From the NCBI GenBank assembly GCA_020629635.1, contig JAHDCX010000007.1:62001-126000 (forward strand): a DNA stretch of 64,000 nucleotides. Reading direction: 5' to 3'. Positions within the stretch are counted from its first letter, which is position 1, and each line of letters begins with the position of its first letter. This stretch comes from Acidimicrobiales bacterium. Its GTDB lineage: Bacteria > Actinomycetota > Acidimicrobiia > Acidimicrobiales > SHLQ01. The notes beneath the pieces are model-generated. The model saw nothing but the letters and a program-made list of their open reading frames with translations, searched no databases and had not been told where the DNA came from. Of this stretch, positions 37,321-46,208 are shown in pieces. Made by a program: the position numbers and the translations under genes.

Positions 37321-38654
37321 ACGAACGCTCCTTCAGTGAGGTCTCCCGTGGCGGAACGCCGGGCACGCTCGGCATACCGTCGGTCACGGAGCGCGAGTGC
37401 TGCCGCCATCATCATGAGCGGCAGCGCCGCCGGAAGGTGGTCGTAATAGAACATCGTCGGCAACGCCGACGCGACCGCAAGGTGCAGCCAGAGCTGTTCT
37501 TGGGTTCTGATCCGGACGCCGGTTCGGATGGTCATCGCCAAGAAGAACCCGGCGTAGAAGACAAGGCCGGGAATGCCCTGGGAGAACAGCGTGGTCCAGA
37601 CCATCCCGTGGGTACCGATCGCCGGGCGATTGGGGTTCGGATTGGCAATCGGTGCGCCGTAGCCGATGAGCGGCGAGCCCGGCACCGCTTCGATCACATC
37701 GGTGTAGATGTCACCCCGAGACTCGAACGAGTGCTCCGAGGTGGCGCGGCTGGTCACGAGGTCACCAAGCGGAGACACCAACGCAACCGACGCGATGAAC
37801 AAGATCACGAAGATCGACCGGATCGCCACCACCTGCTGACCAGCCGAGGCCCGGCGAACCGTGACGTAGACGACACCCATGATCAGGGCGATCCACAAGC
37901 CTCGATTGGCCGAAATGATCATCGGTACGCCGGCGAGCGCCAGCACTGGCACGAGCCAGCGGCGACCGTTGGGGAGATGCCGGAACCAGGCGATCGCGAT
38001 GAACGTGCCCGGCACCAGGGTTGCGCCCCACTCGTTCGTGAAGGCGAAGGGCATCGACGGACGGTTCAGCGGGAAGCCGAGGAAGTCCTGCTCTTGGGCG
38101 ATCGGGGGGTTGAAGACGGACTTCACGAAGGAGTTGGACATCAGACCACGAGGAACCACCTGCGACATGAGACTCGGGAATCGGACCTCACCGATGATGA
38201 CCCCGAGATACCCGCCGATGATCGCCGTGAAAACGAACACCCCTCCGAGGACGGAGAGAATCTTCCGTGTCGGCAGCAGGCGTGGCGGGAGGTTGTAGAC
38301 GTAGAGGAACGCAATGGTCGCTCCGAGATAGCTGAGCTCTCGAATCGTGAAGGACAGATACCTGGTGACGTCGCGATCGAGCGCCGCCACCGAAACGAAC
38401 GACCATCCGAGGAACAAGAACCAGAGACCCATGCCTCTCGGAACTCGGATCGGCTTCATCAACAGCAGCTGGAACGCCATTGCGACGGCAGCGATCACGA
38501 ACGCGAAGTAGGCCAGACCGAGCACCCAGTAAAGCGGTAGCCCAGCGATGAGATAGAGCGGAAGCGCCGGGTTGTTGAGTCCGACGAGCTTCGATTCGTC
38601 GACCGCGAGGCCTGAGCGCGACTGAAGCTCGAATGCCTGGGGGATGACCGTCAT
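37317..38654 (-). CDS. O-antigen ligase/polymerase-like membrane protein (Wzy/WaaL type)
   Basis: 445 residues, about ten TM helices. A large external loop (~300-370) contains RGDIYTDVIEAVPGSPLIGYGAP, typical of the Wzy_C/O-antigen ligase domain; HGMVWTTLFSQGIPGLVFY follows. In this context, polymerisation of lipid-linked repeat units is the most likely role. Start ATG 38654 (MTVIPQAF) overlaps the kinase stop (ATGA). Polymerase or ligase cannot be told apart from sequence. Confidence 0.82.
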   Translation of the reverse strand: MTVIPQAFELQSRSGLAVDESKLVGLNNPALPLYLIAGLPLYWVLGLAYFAFVIAAVAMAFQLLLMKPIRVPRGMGLWFLFLGWSFVSVAALDRDVTRYLSFTIRELSYLGATIAFLYVYNLPPRLLPTRKILSVLGGVFVFTAIIGGYLGVIIGEVRFPSLMSQVVPRGLMSNSFVKSVFNPPIAQEQDFLGFPLNRPSMPFAFTNEWGATLVPGTFIAIAWFRHLPNGRRWLVPVLALAGVPMIISANRGLWIALIMGVVYVTVRRASAGQQVVAIRSIFVILFIASVALVSPLGDLVTSRATSEHSFESRGDIYTDVIEAVPGSPLIGYGAPIANPNPNRPAIGTHGMVWTTLFSQGIPGLVFYAGFFLAMTIRTGVRIRTQEQLWLHLAVASALPTMFYYDHLPAALPLMMMAAALALRDRRYAERARRSATGDLTEGAFV

Positions 38655-39847
38655 GGCGTGCTCCTCGGTCCGGATGCGGTGGCGCGGTGCTGGCGCTCGG
38701 CGAGCAGCGCAATCATCGCCAACTGCCGTTCGCCAAGAGCTTGCCACGATCGAGCGGGATCGAGCCGGGCAATGACCTCGAGCAGGTACCAGTCGTCGAG
38801 AAACTCGCGGTGGGCAGGATCCGCGCCGATCCCGGCGAGCCGTTCGTCGATGTCGCTCGGGAGGTTGCGCTGCCCAGGCTGCTCGTAGGTCCGGGCGAGG
38901 TGGATGAGGTCCAGCCCGAGCGGCACGCCGTCGCCAAATCGCTCCCAATCCCAGACGAACCACGAGTGACCATCTGCGGGCGCCATGTTGAACGGCGACC
39001 AGTCACCGTGCCATGCGCCGACAACGACCTCGGGACCGTTGGCGAGGCGTTCGAGCGTTTGCGAGACCGGCCGATTGTCGGCCAAGCGCTCGAGACGCCG
39101 ACGAAGTTCGTCGAGGCTCTCAAGCGAGCCGATCGGTGAACGACGGGTACCGAACGACGTCGCGATCCGTTTCGCGACGTCGGCGTCGACGCGGGCGACA
39201 TCGGTGTTCACCTCAGTGTCATCGACGGGGAGAGGTTCGAGGACGAGCAGCGGACGGCCGCCCCACGCGTCGAACGCAAACACGGAGGGAACCCGAACGC
39301 GGTCGACGGGATTCTCGACAAGATGCGCGAGCGCACGTGCTTCGTTCGTGACCAGTCGATCGGTTTCGTCGTCGGGACCGAGTTTCGCGAATGCGAGCAG
39401 CGAGCCTTCAGTATCGAGGATTCGGATGACCGGCTTGCGATTGGGTCGAACCGGGCCGGAGGCGATCGTGATCTCGATGTCGCTACGCCCGAGGAGGGAG
39501 CCGAGGTGTTCACGCAACGTCGGCGCCGAAGAGTCCGAACGACGGACGATCGACACCTGAGGCAGCAGGCGGGAACTGGCCGAGAGCAGCTGGTAGGCGC
39601 CCTTGGGCAGGGTGACCGACCGCGACGACAGCGTGCGTGTCATCGTTTGGCGCAGCCCGGCATCGCTCTTGGCCGAGACCATGGTCTTTGGATTCGAGGT
39701 GCCGGGCAGAGCGATGTAGGTCTCGACGGCCGTCGCATCGCGGCCGACCGTCACCTCCAACCCGTCGCCGTCGCCGACGAGCACGGGCGACCACCAACCG
39801 AGCCCGCTTGCGGGGTCGGCGCCGCTCGGCGAGCGCCGGCGCACCAT
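38651..39847 (-). CDS. Aminoglycoside-phosphotransferase-fold kinase
   Basis: 398 residues. The C-terminal half has the APH/choline-kinase catalytic core: VVGAWHGDWSPFNM (H280, D282, N287) and WFVWDWERFGDG (D300, Mg ligand). FAKLGPDDETDRLVTNEARAL has the Lys/Glu pair of the N-lobe. The first ~110 residues are not recognised. The substrate is likely a sugar, sugar-lipid or alcohol used in this polysaccharide operon rather than an antibiotic. The ATG shares one base with the stop of the glycosyltransferase gene. Confidence 0.75.
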   Translation of the reverse strand: MVRRRSPSGADPASGLGWWSPVLVGDGDGLEVTVGRDATAVETYIALPGTSNPKTMVSAKSDAGLRQTMTRTLSSRSVTLPKGAYQLLSASSRLLPQVSIVRRSDSSAPTLREHLGSLLGRSDIEITIASGPVRPNRKPVIRILDTEGSLLAFAKLGPDDETDRLVTNEARALAHLVENPVDRVRVPSVFAFDAWGGRPLLVLEPLPVDDTEVNTDVARVDADVAKRIATSFGTRRSPIGSLESLDELRRRLERLADNRPVSQTLERLANGPEVVVGAWHGDWSPFNMAPADGHSWFVWDWERFGDGVPLGLDLIHLARTYEQPGQRNLPSDIDERLAGIGADPAHREFLDDWYLLEVIARLDPARSWQALGERQLAMIALLAERQHRATASGPRSTP

Positions 39848-40761
39848 CAGACCGACTTGCCCCGACGTTGGAGGAAGCCGACGATCTTGCCTGGTGGCAC
39901 ACCGACCATCGCCAGCCCGGCGAGCGCCACCCGTGGCTCGGTCGGGTTGAGCGACAGAATTCGCTTGCAGAGGGCGATCGCGTCACCGCGTTCGCCGAGC
40001 GCCGCTTTGGCGAACGCCTGCTGGCCGAGGATCCGCGCAAAGCCGACCGGCTCGGTCTCGAACTCCGGATACTTGTCCAAGATGTACTGCATGCCCTCGA
40101 TCCGCATCTGCCACCGCTCGGCGAACCACGAGTCGTGCCATCGCACGGTGGTCAGCGCCGATGGAACGAGCAGGATGTCGCTCGCCTTGGCCGTCCGCAA
40201 CAAGAACTCGTAGTCCTCGGGGTAGGCGTACGGAACGTCCTCGTCGACCAGGCCGACCCGGTCGAGGATCTCGGCGCGGCGGAACAGGAATGTGGAGGGG
40301 TGGAGCTCGAACACGCGTGACTCGAGCAGATCCCGAAAGGTCACTCTCGAATCGTCGCGGATCCGATCGACGCGATGATCCTCATAGGCGACCGTGACCC
40401 CGCATCCAAAGAAGAGCACCTCGGGGTTCGCGTTCGCCAGGTCGATCTGACGTCGGATCTTCGATGGGTACCAGGTGTCGTCGTCGTCGCAGAACGCCAC
40501 GATCTCGCAATCGACGCTCTCGATGCCGGTGTTTCTCGATCCCTGCAGTCCGGGCTTGCGGACGTTGGTGATCGCCTGCACGGGCCGATTGCCGCCCTCG
40601 ACGACCACGGACTCGTCGGGTTCGCACTGATCGAAGACGACCGTGGTCATGACGGTGCCCTCGTAGTCCTGCGCGGCAATCTTCTCGAGCGTCTCGGCGA
40701 GCAGCTCGGGTCGGTTGCCTCGAGTGCAGATGATGGTGTTGACCAGCGGGGTATCGGTCAT
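39847..40761 (-). CDS. Family 2 glycosyltransferase
   Basis: 304 residues. GT-A fold: NTIICTRGNRPELLAETLEKI at the start, SRNTGIESVDCEIVAFCDDDDTWYP with the DXD-like Asp run (92-95), and EDYEFLLR as the likely catalytic base region. The C-terminal ~70 residues are helical. It transfers a sugar from a nucleotide donor; specificity unknown. The ATG overlaps the stop of the PssE-sulfotransferase fusion gene (ATGA). Confidence 0.88.
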   Translation of the reverse strand: MTDTPLVNTIICTRGNRPELLAETLEKIAAQDYEGTVMTTVVFDQCEPDESVVVEGGNRPVQAITNVRKPGLQGSRNTGIESVDCEIVAFCDDDDTWYPSKIRRQIDLANANPEVLFFGCGVTVAYEDHRVDRIRDDSRVTFRDLLESRVFELHPSTFLFRRAEILDRVGLVDEDVPYAYPEDYEFLLRTAKASDILLVPSALTTVRWHDSWFAERWQMRIEGMQYILDKYPEFETEPVGFARILGQQAFAKAALGERGDAIALCKRILSLNPTEPRVALAGLAMVGVPPGKIVGFLQRRGKSV

Positions 40762-42326
40762 CGGTTCGTCCTCTCCTCGAGCGCGGCATCGGCGGTCTCG
40801 GGGCTCGTGTCGTATCGGTACCGCGACAGCATCACTCGAGTGATTCTCCCGACGAGTTTCTGCATCGACGGATCGAGCTTGGTGCGCCAGGCCTCGTCGG
40901 CGCGAATGGTCACGGGCTTCCGGTCGAGGCGAAGCGGGTTGCCGGCGACCGAATGTCCGCCATCGGGCAGAAGCGGATCGGTGGACATGATCGCTTCGCC
41001 GCTCGGCTCGACCCCAGCGAACCGGAAGATCTGATCGAGCGTCTCCGCTGGAGCGGCCACAAAGTCTTCGTACCGGATCGTCGCAACCGGTGCGCCGAGA
41101 CGATCGATGTTGGCGAAGGCCCAGTTGAACCACAGCCACCGCAACCCGATGCGTCCGGGGTGCAGCGTGTCCATCGCTCGGTCCTCGCCGCGGACCTCGG
41201 GACGCTTCATGGCCTTGGTCCACGAATGGGCAACGCCGCGGGGGTCGCGGACGAGGTGCAGGATACGAAGATCGACCTCCGGCAGCTGATGCAGCAGCAA
41301 GGCGGTGGAGACGTGCTTCGAGGTGTCGATCACGACCGGAACGTCACCGACTTCCAGTGCGGCGCGCAGAATGCGCGTCACGACGGCGCCGTATTGCACG
41401 ATGCTCGTGGACACCGACTTCGAGAGGCTGGGGCGGACGAGCGCCGGAATGAATCGGGTACGGTCGACGCGCTGTTGGAGCGTCCGCATGCGTTCGCCGC
41501 TGATGTGGGACCAGCCACCGAACGCCTTTTCGCCGACTTCGCTCCAGAACGGGCATTGGGAGAACGGTTCGCCGCAGCCACACAAGTTGTTCTCGACGAG
41601 GCCCCGTTCCCACATGTGGACGAGTTCGCCGATGTTGATCATGTGTGGATGCTCGTTGAGCAGGTCGGAGATGATCGTGCTTCCCGACCGTGGAACGGAT
41701 CCGACGTAGAGCACCGGGATCTTCTTCTCCGTCGCTCGGATGGGCACGACGTCAGCCAGTTCCGCCGGGAGCGCCCTCGCTCGCTCACCGAGCAGGTCGA
41801 TCATCTGATCTTCGAAGTTGCTGATGGCAATCGCCGCATGGCCGTCATCAGAAGCCTCTCGGGATCCTCCCCGTGCAACGGCGGCGTCCAGCAGCCGGAA
41901 GAGTTCGTCCTTCGTCCGCGCGAGGTCGATGTCCCCGTGGGATCCAAGCCGCTCGCAGAAGTCGACCTGGTGATCGTTGACGTGTTCATCGAAGCGCTCT
42001 TCACGGGGGACGACGATCGGCACGATGCCGTTGGCCCGGCACTGAAGGATGGTGGCCGGACCGCCCTGGCAGACGACGACCGATGCGGCACGGAACTCCT
42101 GGGCCAGCTCGGAGCGACGGAGGTAGTCGACGACGGAGTCGGCACGCTCGGAGGGTCCAGATGTTCCGTGCTGCACGAGAACCGACCCGACCTCGGGCTC
42201 TGCGGCCAGCCACTCGTCGATCCACCAGACCATGCGGTCGAACCGGTGGTAGTCGGTACCGACGATGACGAAGAGTCGCTCGATCCCGGTCGCTGTGGCT
42301 CCGGAGGACTCGGCGTTGGAGGTCAC
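40758..42326 (-). CDS. Fusion of PssE-like glycosyltransferase domain and sulfotransferase
   Basis: 522 residues. Residues ~15-180 match the family 28 C-terminal/PssE-Alg13 domain: VVVCQGGPATILQCRANGIVPIVVPREERFDEHVNDHQ has the GG donor loop and the EHvndHQ motif. Residues ~203-510 are a PAPS sulfotransferase: GSVPRSGSTIISDLL (5'-PSB, 209-217), NLCGCGEPFSQCPFW (a Cys motif common in bacterial sulfotransferases) and LHLVRDPRGVAHSW (3'-PB). Start GTG 42326 overlaps the pssD stop (GTGA), so the Alg14-like and Alg13-like parts are translated in step. Glycosyl transfer and sulfation are thus physically joined. The frame is continuous, with no sign of a recent frameshift. Confidence 0.85.
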   Translation of the reverse strand: MTSNAESSGATATGIERLFVIVGTDYHRFDRMVWWIDEWLAAEPEVGSVLVQHGTSGPSERADSVVDYLRRSELAQEFRAASVVVCQGGPATILQCRANGIVPIVVPREERFDEHVNDHQVDFCERLGSHGDIDLARTKDELFRLLDAAVARGGSREASDDGHAAIAISNFEDQMIDLLGERARALPAELADVVPIRATEKKIPVLYVGSVPRSGSTIISDLLNEHPHMINIGELVHMWERGLVENNLCGCGEPFSQCPFWSEVGEKAFGGWSHISGERMRTLQQRVDRTRFIPALVRPSLSKSVSTSIVQYGAVVTRILRAALEVGDVPVVIDTSKHVSTALLLHQLPEVDLRILHLVRDPRGVAHSWTKAMKRPEVRGEDRAMDTLHPGRIGLRWLWFNWAFANIDRLGAPVATIRYEDFVAAPAETLDQIFRFAGVEPSGEAIMSTDPLLPDGGHSVAGNPLRLDRKPVTIRADEAWRTKLDPSMQKLVGRITRVMLSRYRYDTSPETADAALEERTNR

Positions 42327-42844
42327 ATCAGCCTCCCGATCAGCTCGGCTCGCGGATGAAACACCAGCTGGTCTTCCCACTGGACGAGAAATCGGTGCGA
42401 CAGCGGAGCGCAGAGGCGTGCGGTGAGCGCGGCTGAATCGATTCGGTCATAGCTCTCGATGTACACGTTCTTTATTCCCATGAGGCGCCCGAGGAGGAAG
42501 AACGGAAAGGCGACGGCCGCGCCGGTCGACACGAGCACATCGGGGCGTTCGCGGCGCAGCACCTTCCAGGCGAGCACGAAGTTGCGGAGCAGGTTGGGAA
42601 TGTTCCGGGTCGTTGGGTAGTGCGCCCACTCGGTTCGTTCGTCTTCGAGCGGTTCGTGGCTGTCGGGCAGGTCGAACGTGACCCAGAACCGGTCGTGTTG
42701 TTCCCACCATGGCTTCAGGATCAGGAGCTGGGCGAGGTGCCCGCCTGACGAGCCGACGAGCCCGACGTTCAGCTCGGTCCCATCACCGAGATCGGCGAGA
42801 TCGGTCGGCGGCGCGCTCGCAGCATCAGATTGGTCGTGGTTCAT
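42323..42844 (-). CDS. PssD/Alg14-like glycosyltransferase membrane-anchor subunit
   Basis: 173 residues. NVGLVGSSGGHLAQLLIL is the Alg14/PssD/Cps14F opening (GGH motif), followed by RNIPNLLRNFVLAWKVLRRERPDVLVSTGAAVAFPFFLLG and ESYDRIDSAALTARL. This subunit binds the membrane and the PssE partner to form one enzyme that extends a lipid-linked sugar. GGAGA six bases before the ATG is a good ribosome-binding site. First gene of the six-gene operon; the ~267 bp upstream (divergent to the GH26 lipoprotein) holds its promoter, not identified, and a run of eight G (42973-42980). Confidence 0.88.
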   Translation of the reverse strand: MNHDQSDAASAPPTDLADLGDGTELNVGLVGSSGGHLAQLLILKPWWEQHDRFWVTFDLPDSHEPLEDERTEWAHYPTTRNIPNLLRNFVLAWKVLRRERPDVLVSTGAAVAFPFFLLGRLMGIKNVYIESYDRIDSAALTARLCAPLSHRFLVQWEDQLVFHPRAELIGRLM

Positions 42845-43053
42845 GGCTTCTCCAGCCCGCCATGGCAGACGGTTGCGCTGCGTTTCGGTGGTTGCCGAAT
42901 CATCGACACGCAGTGGCGACGTCTGTCCAGGTTGCTCTCTGGTGAAAATCGGTCAGCGCAGCGGGATGTTTAGGGGGGGGTCACAAAGGTCTCGATTCTA
43001 TGACTCCTGAAGAAGGCCATTCGTCGCGCGCCCGAGCGGCACCGGCGGTGACT

Positions 43054-43059
43054 TACGCT
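43054..43059 (+). promoter_or_regulatory. Possible -10 element of GH26 lipoprotein gene
   Basis: TACGCT preceded by GTGACT, 53 nt before the ATG. Nearly the same text, GTGACTACGCT, precedes the second GH26 gene (49114-49124). Confidence 0.35.
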
Positions 43060-43111
43060 TGAGTCCGCCAATGTTCGGCCGACCGGCATGCGGTACCCCT
43101 TGAAAGGCACG

Positions 43112-44197
43112 ATGTCTGCAACATTCCCGCCCATCGCTCGACGGTCGTGGACGATCCTGATCGTGCTCGCCGTCTTGGCTACGGCGTGCACGGGCGACTC
43201 GAACGCGTCGCCCGCGACGACCTCGTCGTCGACCACCACGTCGACAACCACCCCGACATCAACGTCGAGCACGACCGTCCCCCCGACCACAGAGTCCTCG
43301 GCTCCGCTTGCGAGCACCGACCCCTGGGCGATCGACGTTCCGGGCGACGATTTCGACGGTGTGCTCCTCGGCTTTGCCACCGGTCTCACCCGGGCTGAGC
43401 GGGCGCCGCGGTTCCGCCAGATCGAAGCCGATGCGGGTCGGCCGTACGACATCGGCCACGTCTTTCACGCCTGGGATCTCGCGATTCCGACCGAGGACGA
43501 TCTGATGCACCTCGAGGACGGACGCCTCCTGATGATCTCGTGGAACGGAACCGACACCAAAGAGATCGTGGCCGGCGACCATGACGAGTGGATTCGCCGT
43601 CAGGCCGAGGGGGTGCGCGATCTCGATCGGCGGGTTCTGCTCCGGTGGCTCTGGGAGATGGACGGCAACCGACGTCGCGCCTGGGTCCATTCGGGGCCTG
43701 ACTACGTCGCTGCGTGGAACCACGTGCGGTCGATCTTCGCCGAGGTCGGGGCGACCAACGCCGAATGGGTGTGGTGTCCGAACGAGTTCTTGTTCGCGGA
43801 GGGCAGCGATCCCGAGGTGTGGTACCCCGGCGATGACGAGGTGGATTGGTTGTGCGCCGATGGCTACAACTGGGGCACGTCCGTCGCCTCACCGGATTGG
43901 GCAGACTTCGGCGACATCTTCCGGGACTTTCACGAGTGGGCTTCGGAGAAGGATCTGCCAATCATCATCGGCGAGACCGGCGTCGGCGAAGCCGAGCCGG
44001 GTGCCAAGGCCGACTGGATCCGGACAATCCCCGACCGGCTCGAGACCGACCTTCCCGAGGTCGACGCTCTCGTCTGGTTCGACATCGACTTCACGGACTT
44101 CGGTTTCGACGACTTTCGTGTCGACACCAGTCCCGAGAGCTACGACGCGTGGCTCGAGATCAGCAACGACGACCGACTGAACGCCGTCCAGCGCTGA
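43112..44197 (+). CDS. GH26-type glycoside hydrolase lipoprotein
   Basis: 361 residues. Signal peptide with lipobox LATAC (Cys 26), then a Ser/Thr-rich spacer (~27-75) and a TIM-barrel domain. The beta-mannanase-like signatures are RWLWEMDGN (acid/base Glu 182) and IIIGETGVG (nucleophile Glu 288), with YPGDDEVDWLCADGYNW between. It should cleave a beta-1,4-mannan-like or related glycan at the outer face of the membrane. ATG 43112 is preceded by GAAAGG at normal spacing and is preferred to an ATG eight codons upstream. It lies between the two polysaccharide operons, so it may trim or release the local polymer. Confidence 0.85.
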   Translation: MSATFPPIARRSWTILIVLAVLATACTGDSNASPATTSSSTTTSTTTPTSTSSTTVPPTTESSAPLASTDPWAIDVPGDDFDGVLLGFATGLTRAERAPRFRQIEADAGRPYDIGHVFHAWDLAIPTEDDLMHLEDGRLLMISWNGTDTKEIVAGDHDEWIRRQAEGVRDLDRRVLLRWLWEMDGNRRRAWVHSGPDYVAAWNHVRSIFAEVGATNAEWVWCPNEFLFAEGSDPEVWYPGDDEVDWLCADGYNWGTSVASPDWADFGDIFRDFHEWASEKDLPIIIGETGVGEAEPGAKADWIRTIPDRLETDLPEVDALVWFDIDFTDFGFDDFRVDTSPESYDAWLEISNDDRLNAVQR

Positions 44198-44202
44198 CGA
44201 AC

Positions 44203-44331
44203 CTGCGCATGAGCGCCCAACGGGCGCGAACTCGCAGCGACAACACTGCGCATGAGCGCCCAACGGGCGCGAACTCGCAGCGACAACACTGCGCATGAGC
44301 GCCCAACGGGCGCGAACTCGCAGCGACGAAC
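44203..44331. repeat. Three tandem 43-bp repeats with hairpins
   Basis: Copies begin at 44203, 44246 and 44289 and are identical through the first 38 bases of the unit. Each can fold: outer stem CTGCG/CGCAG, inner stem GCGCCC/GGGCGC with loop AAC. GACGAACCTG occurs just before copy 1 and at the end of copy 3. The array fills the 137-bp gap between the convergent GH26 and rfbB genes, so it may act as a stacked terminator. Confidence 0.9.
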
Positions 44332-44334
44332 CTG

Positions 44335-45345
44335 TCAGCCCCTGCGGCTGGTTGCGCCGCCTTTTTGGAGGGGGCCCCACCACGCGTCGTTCGCGAGGTA
44401 CCACGCGACGGTCTGGGCGAGCCCCTCGTCGAAGGTGACCGATGGCGACCAGCCCAGCTCGTTGTGGAGCTTGGAGAAGTCCACGGCGTAGCGAAGATCG
44501 TGTCCGGGACGGTCCCGCACGAACTCGATCAGGTTCCGACGATCCTGTGCGCCGAGCGCCGCATCGACCTGATCACAGATTGCGTGCACGACGTCGAGAT
44601 TCGATTTCTCGGAGTCTCCACCGACGTTGTAGGTGTCGCCGAGCCTTCCTTGATCGAACACGAGACAGAGGGCGCTGGCGTGATCTTCGACGAAGAGCCA
44701 GTCTCGGACGTTCTCCCCTTTGCCGTAGACCGGGAGCGACTCCCCAGCCGCGGCGCGGATGATCATGAGCGGCATCATCTTCTCGGGAAACTGAAACGGC
44801 CCGTAGTTGTTCGAACAGTTCGTGACGACGACGGGCAGGTCGAAGGTCTCGCCCCACGCCCGCACGAGGTGATCCGATGACGCTTTGCTCGCTGAGTACG
44901 GCGACCTCGGATCGTACGGAGAGGACTCGGTGAACGCCGCGGCGTCCATCGTCAGCGAGCCGAAGACCTCGTCGGTCGAGATGTGATGGAAGCGCTCCAC
45001 CTCGTGGTGACGTCCGAGCTCGAGGAGGTTGAACGTCCCGAGCACGTTCGTCTCGATGAAGGCCTGCGGGCCTTCGATCGAGCGGTCGACGTGGCTCTCG
45101 GCGGCCAGGTGCATGACGCCGTCGGGCCGATGGGTCTCGAACACCTCGGCGAGTGCTTCGCGGTCGCGGATGTCGCACGTCACGTGGGCGTACCGAGAAT
45201 CGTCGGCGACCGACGCCACCGATCCGTGTGTGGCCGCATAGGTCATCGAATCGAGGTTCACGACCGAATGGTCGGTCGTGTTGATGAGGTGACGGACGAC
45301 GGCGGATCCGATGAATCCACACCCGCCTGTGACAAGAATTTTCAT
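44335..45345 (-). CDS. rfbB: dTDP-glucose 4,6-dehydratase
   Basis: 336 residues, extended [22 protein letters not shown] for [26 protein letters not shown] (catalytic Thr-Asp-Glu) and [13 protein letters not shown] (Tyr/Lys). Makes dTDP-4-keto-6-deoxyglucose from the rfbA product. The ATG overlaps the rfbA stop (ATGA). It is the last gene of the four-gene operon. No rfbC or rfbD follows, so the keto-sugar may go to a product other than rhamnose, or those genes are elsewhere. Confidence 0.95.
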   Translation of the reverse strand: MKILVTGGCGFIGSAVVRHLINTTDHSVVNLDSMTYAATHGSVASVADDSRYAHVTCDIRDREALAEVFETHRPDGVMHLAAESHVDRSIEGPQAFIETNVLGTFNLLELGRHHEVERFHHISTDEVFGSLTMDAAAFTESSPYDPRSPYSASKASSDHLVRAWGETFDLPVVVTNCSNNYGPFQFPEKMMPLMIIRAAAGESLPVYGKGENVRDWLFVEDHASALCLVFDQGRLGDTYNVGGDSEKSNLDVVHAICDQVDAALGAQDRRNLIEFVRDRPGHDLRYAVDFSKLHNELGWSPSVTFDEGLAQTVAWYLANDAWWGPLQKGGATSRRG

Positions 45346-46208
45346 GAGTTCACCAAACTGAGGAGGTATTCGCCGTAGGTGTTGTTCGACATCATTTTCC
45401 CGCGCTTCTCCACGGCGGCCGCGTCGATCCAGCCGTTGGTGTAGGCGATCTGTTCGAGGCAGGCGATGTACGCGCTCTGACGACGTTGAATCACTCGCAC
45501 GAACTCGGACGCCTCCGACAGCGAGTCGAACGTTCCGGTGTCGAACCAGGCATGCCCGCGTCCGAGCTGGACGACGTTGAGCGAGCCGTCCTCGAGGTAC
45601 TTCCGGTTCACATCGGTGATCTCGAGTTCGCCACGTGCCGAGGGCTCGATCGACTTCGTCACATCGACGATCCGGTCGTCGTAGAAGTACAGGCCGGTCA
45701 CCGCGAGATTGCTCTTCGGATCGGACGGCTTCTCCTCGAGCGATACCGCTTTGCCGTCGGCGTCGATCTCAACGACGCCAAACCGCTCCGGATCGGTGAC
45801 CTCGTAGGCAAACACCGACGCACCCGTGGACTGGTTGCTTGCGCCGCGGAGCAGGCCGGGCAGACCGGATCCCCAGAAGAGGTTGTCGCCCAGAATCAGC
45901 GCTGAACCGCTGCCGTCGAGGAATTCCTCGCCGATCAAGAATGCTTGCGCGAGCCCATTCGGTTCGGGCTGGACTGCGTAGGAGAGATTCACCCCGAACT
46001 GCGAGCCGTCGCGCAACAGACGTCGGAACTGTTCGTTGTCCTCGGGTGTCGTGATGATCAGGATGTCGCGGATCCCGGCGAGCATCAGAATCGACACCGG
46101 ATAGTAGATCATCGGCTTGTCGTAGACCGGAAGCAGCTGTTTTGAGCAGCCGAACGTGATCGGGTGCAACCGCGATCCCGTCCCACCTGCGAGCACGATT
46201 CCCTTCAC
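45342..46208 (-). CDS. rfbA: Glucose-1-phosphate thymidylyltransferase
   Basis: 288 residues. [17 protein letters not shown] (nucleotide-binding), [24 protein letters not shown] (Asp metal ligand) and [15 protein letters not shown] are canonical. It activates glucose-1-phosphate with dTTP to dTDP-glucose. Start GTG 46208 gives the expected [10 protein letters not shown]-terminus and overlaps the epimerase stop (GTGA); earlier in-frame codons lie within the epimerase gene. Confidence 0.95.
   Translation of the reverse strand: MKGIVLAGGTGSRLHPITFGCSKQLLPVYDKPMIYYPVSILMLAGIRDILIITTPEDNEQFRRLLRDGSQFGVNLSYAVQPEPNGLAQAFLIGEEFLDGSGSALILGDNLFWGSGLPGLLRGASNQSTGASVFAYEVTDPERFGVVEIDADGKAVSLEEKPSDPKSNLAVTGLYFYDDRIVDVTKSIEPSARGELEITDVNRKYLEDGSLNVVQLGRGHAWFDTGTFDSLSEASEFVRVIQRRQSAYIACLEQIAYTNGWIDAAAVEKRGKMMSNNTYGEYLLSLVNS

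Noticed and set aside
42973..42980. Run of eight G as a phase-variation tract
   Set aside because: It lies between divergent genes, outside any reading frame, and no promoter spacing clearly depends on it.
44203..44331. Small repetitive protein MSAQRARTRSDNTA...
   Set aside because: The open frame is only the translation of the hairpin repeats, with no RBS or homologue.
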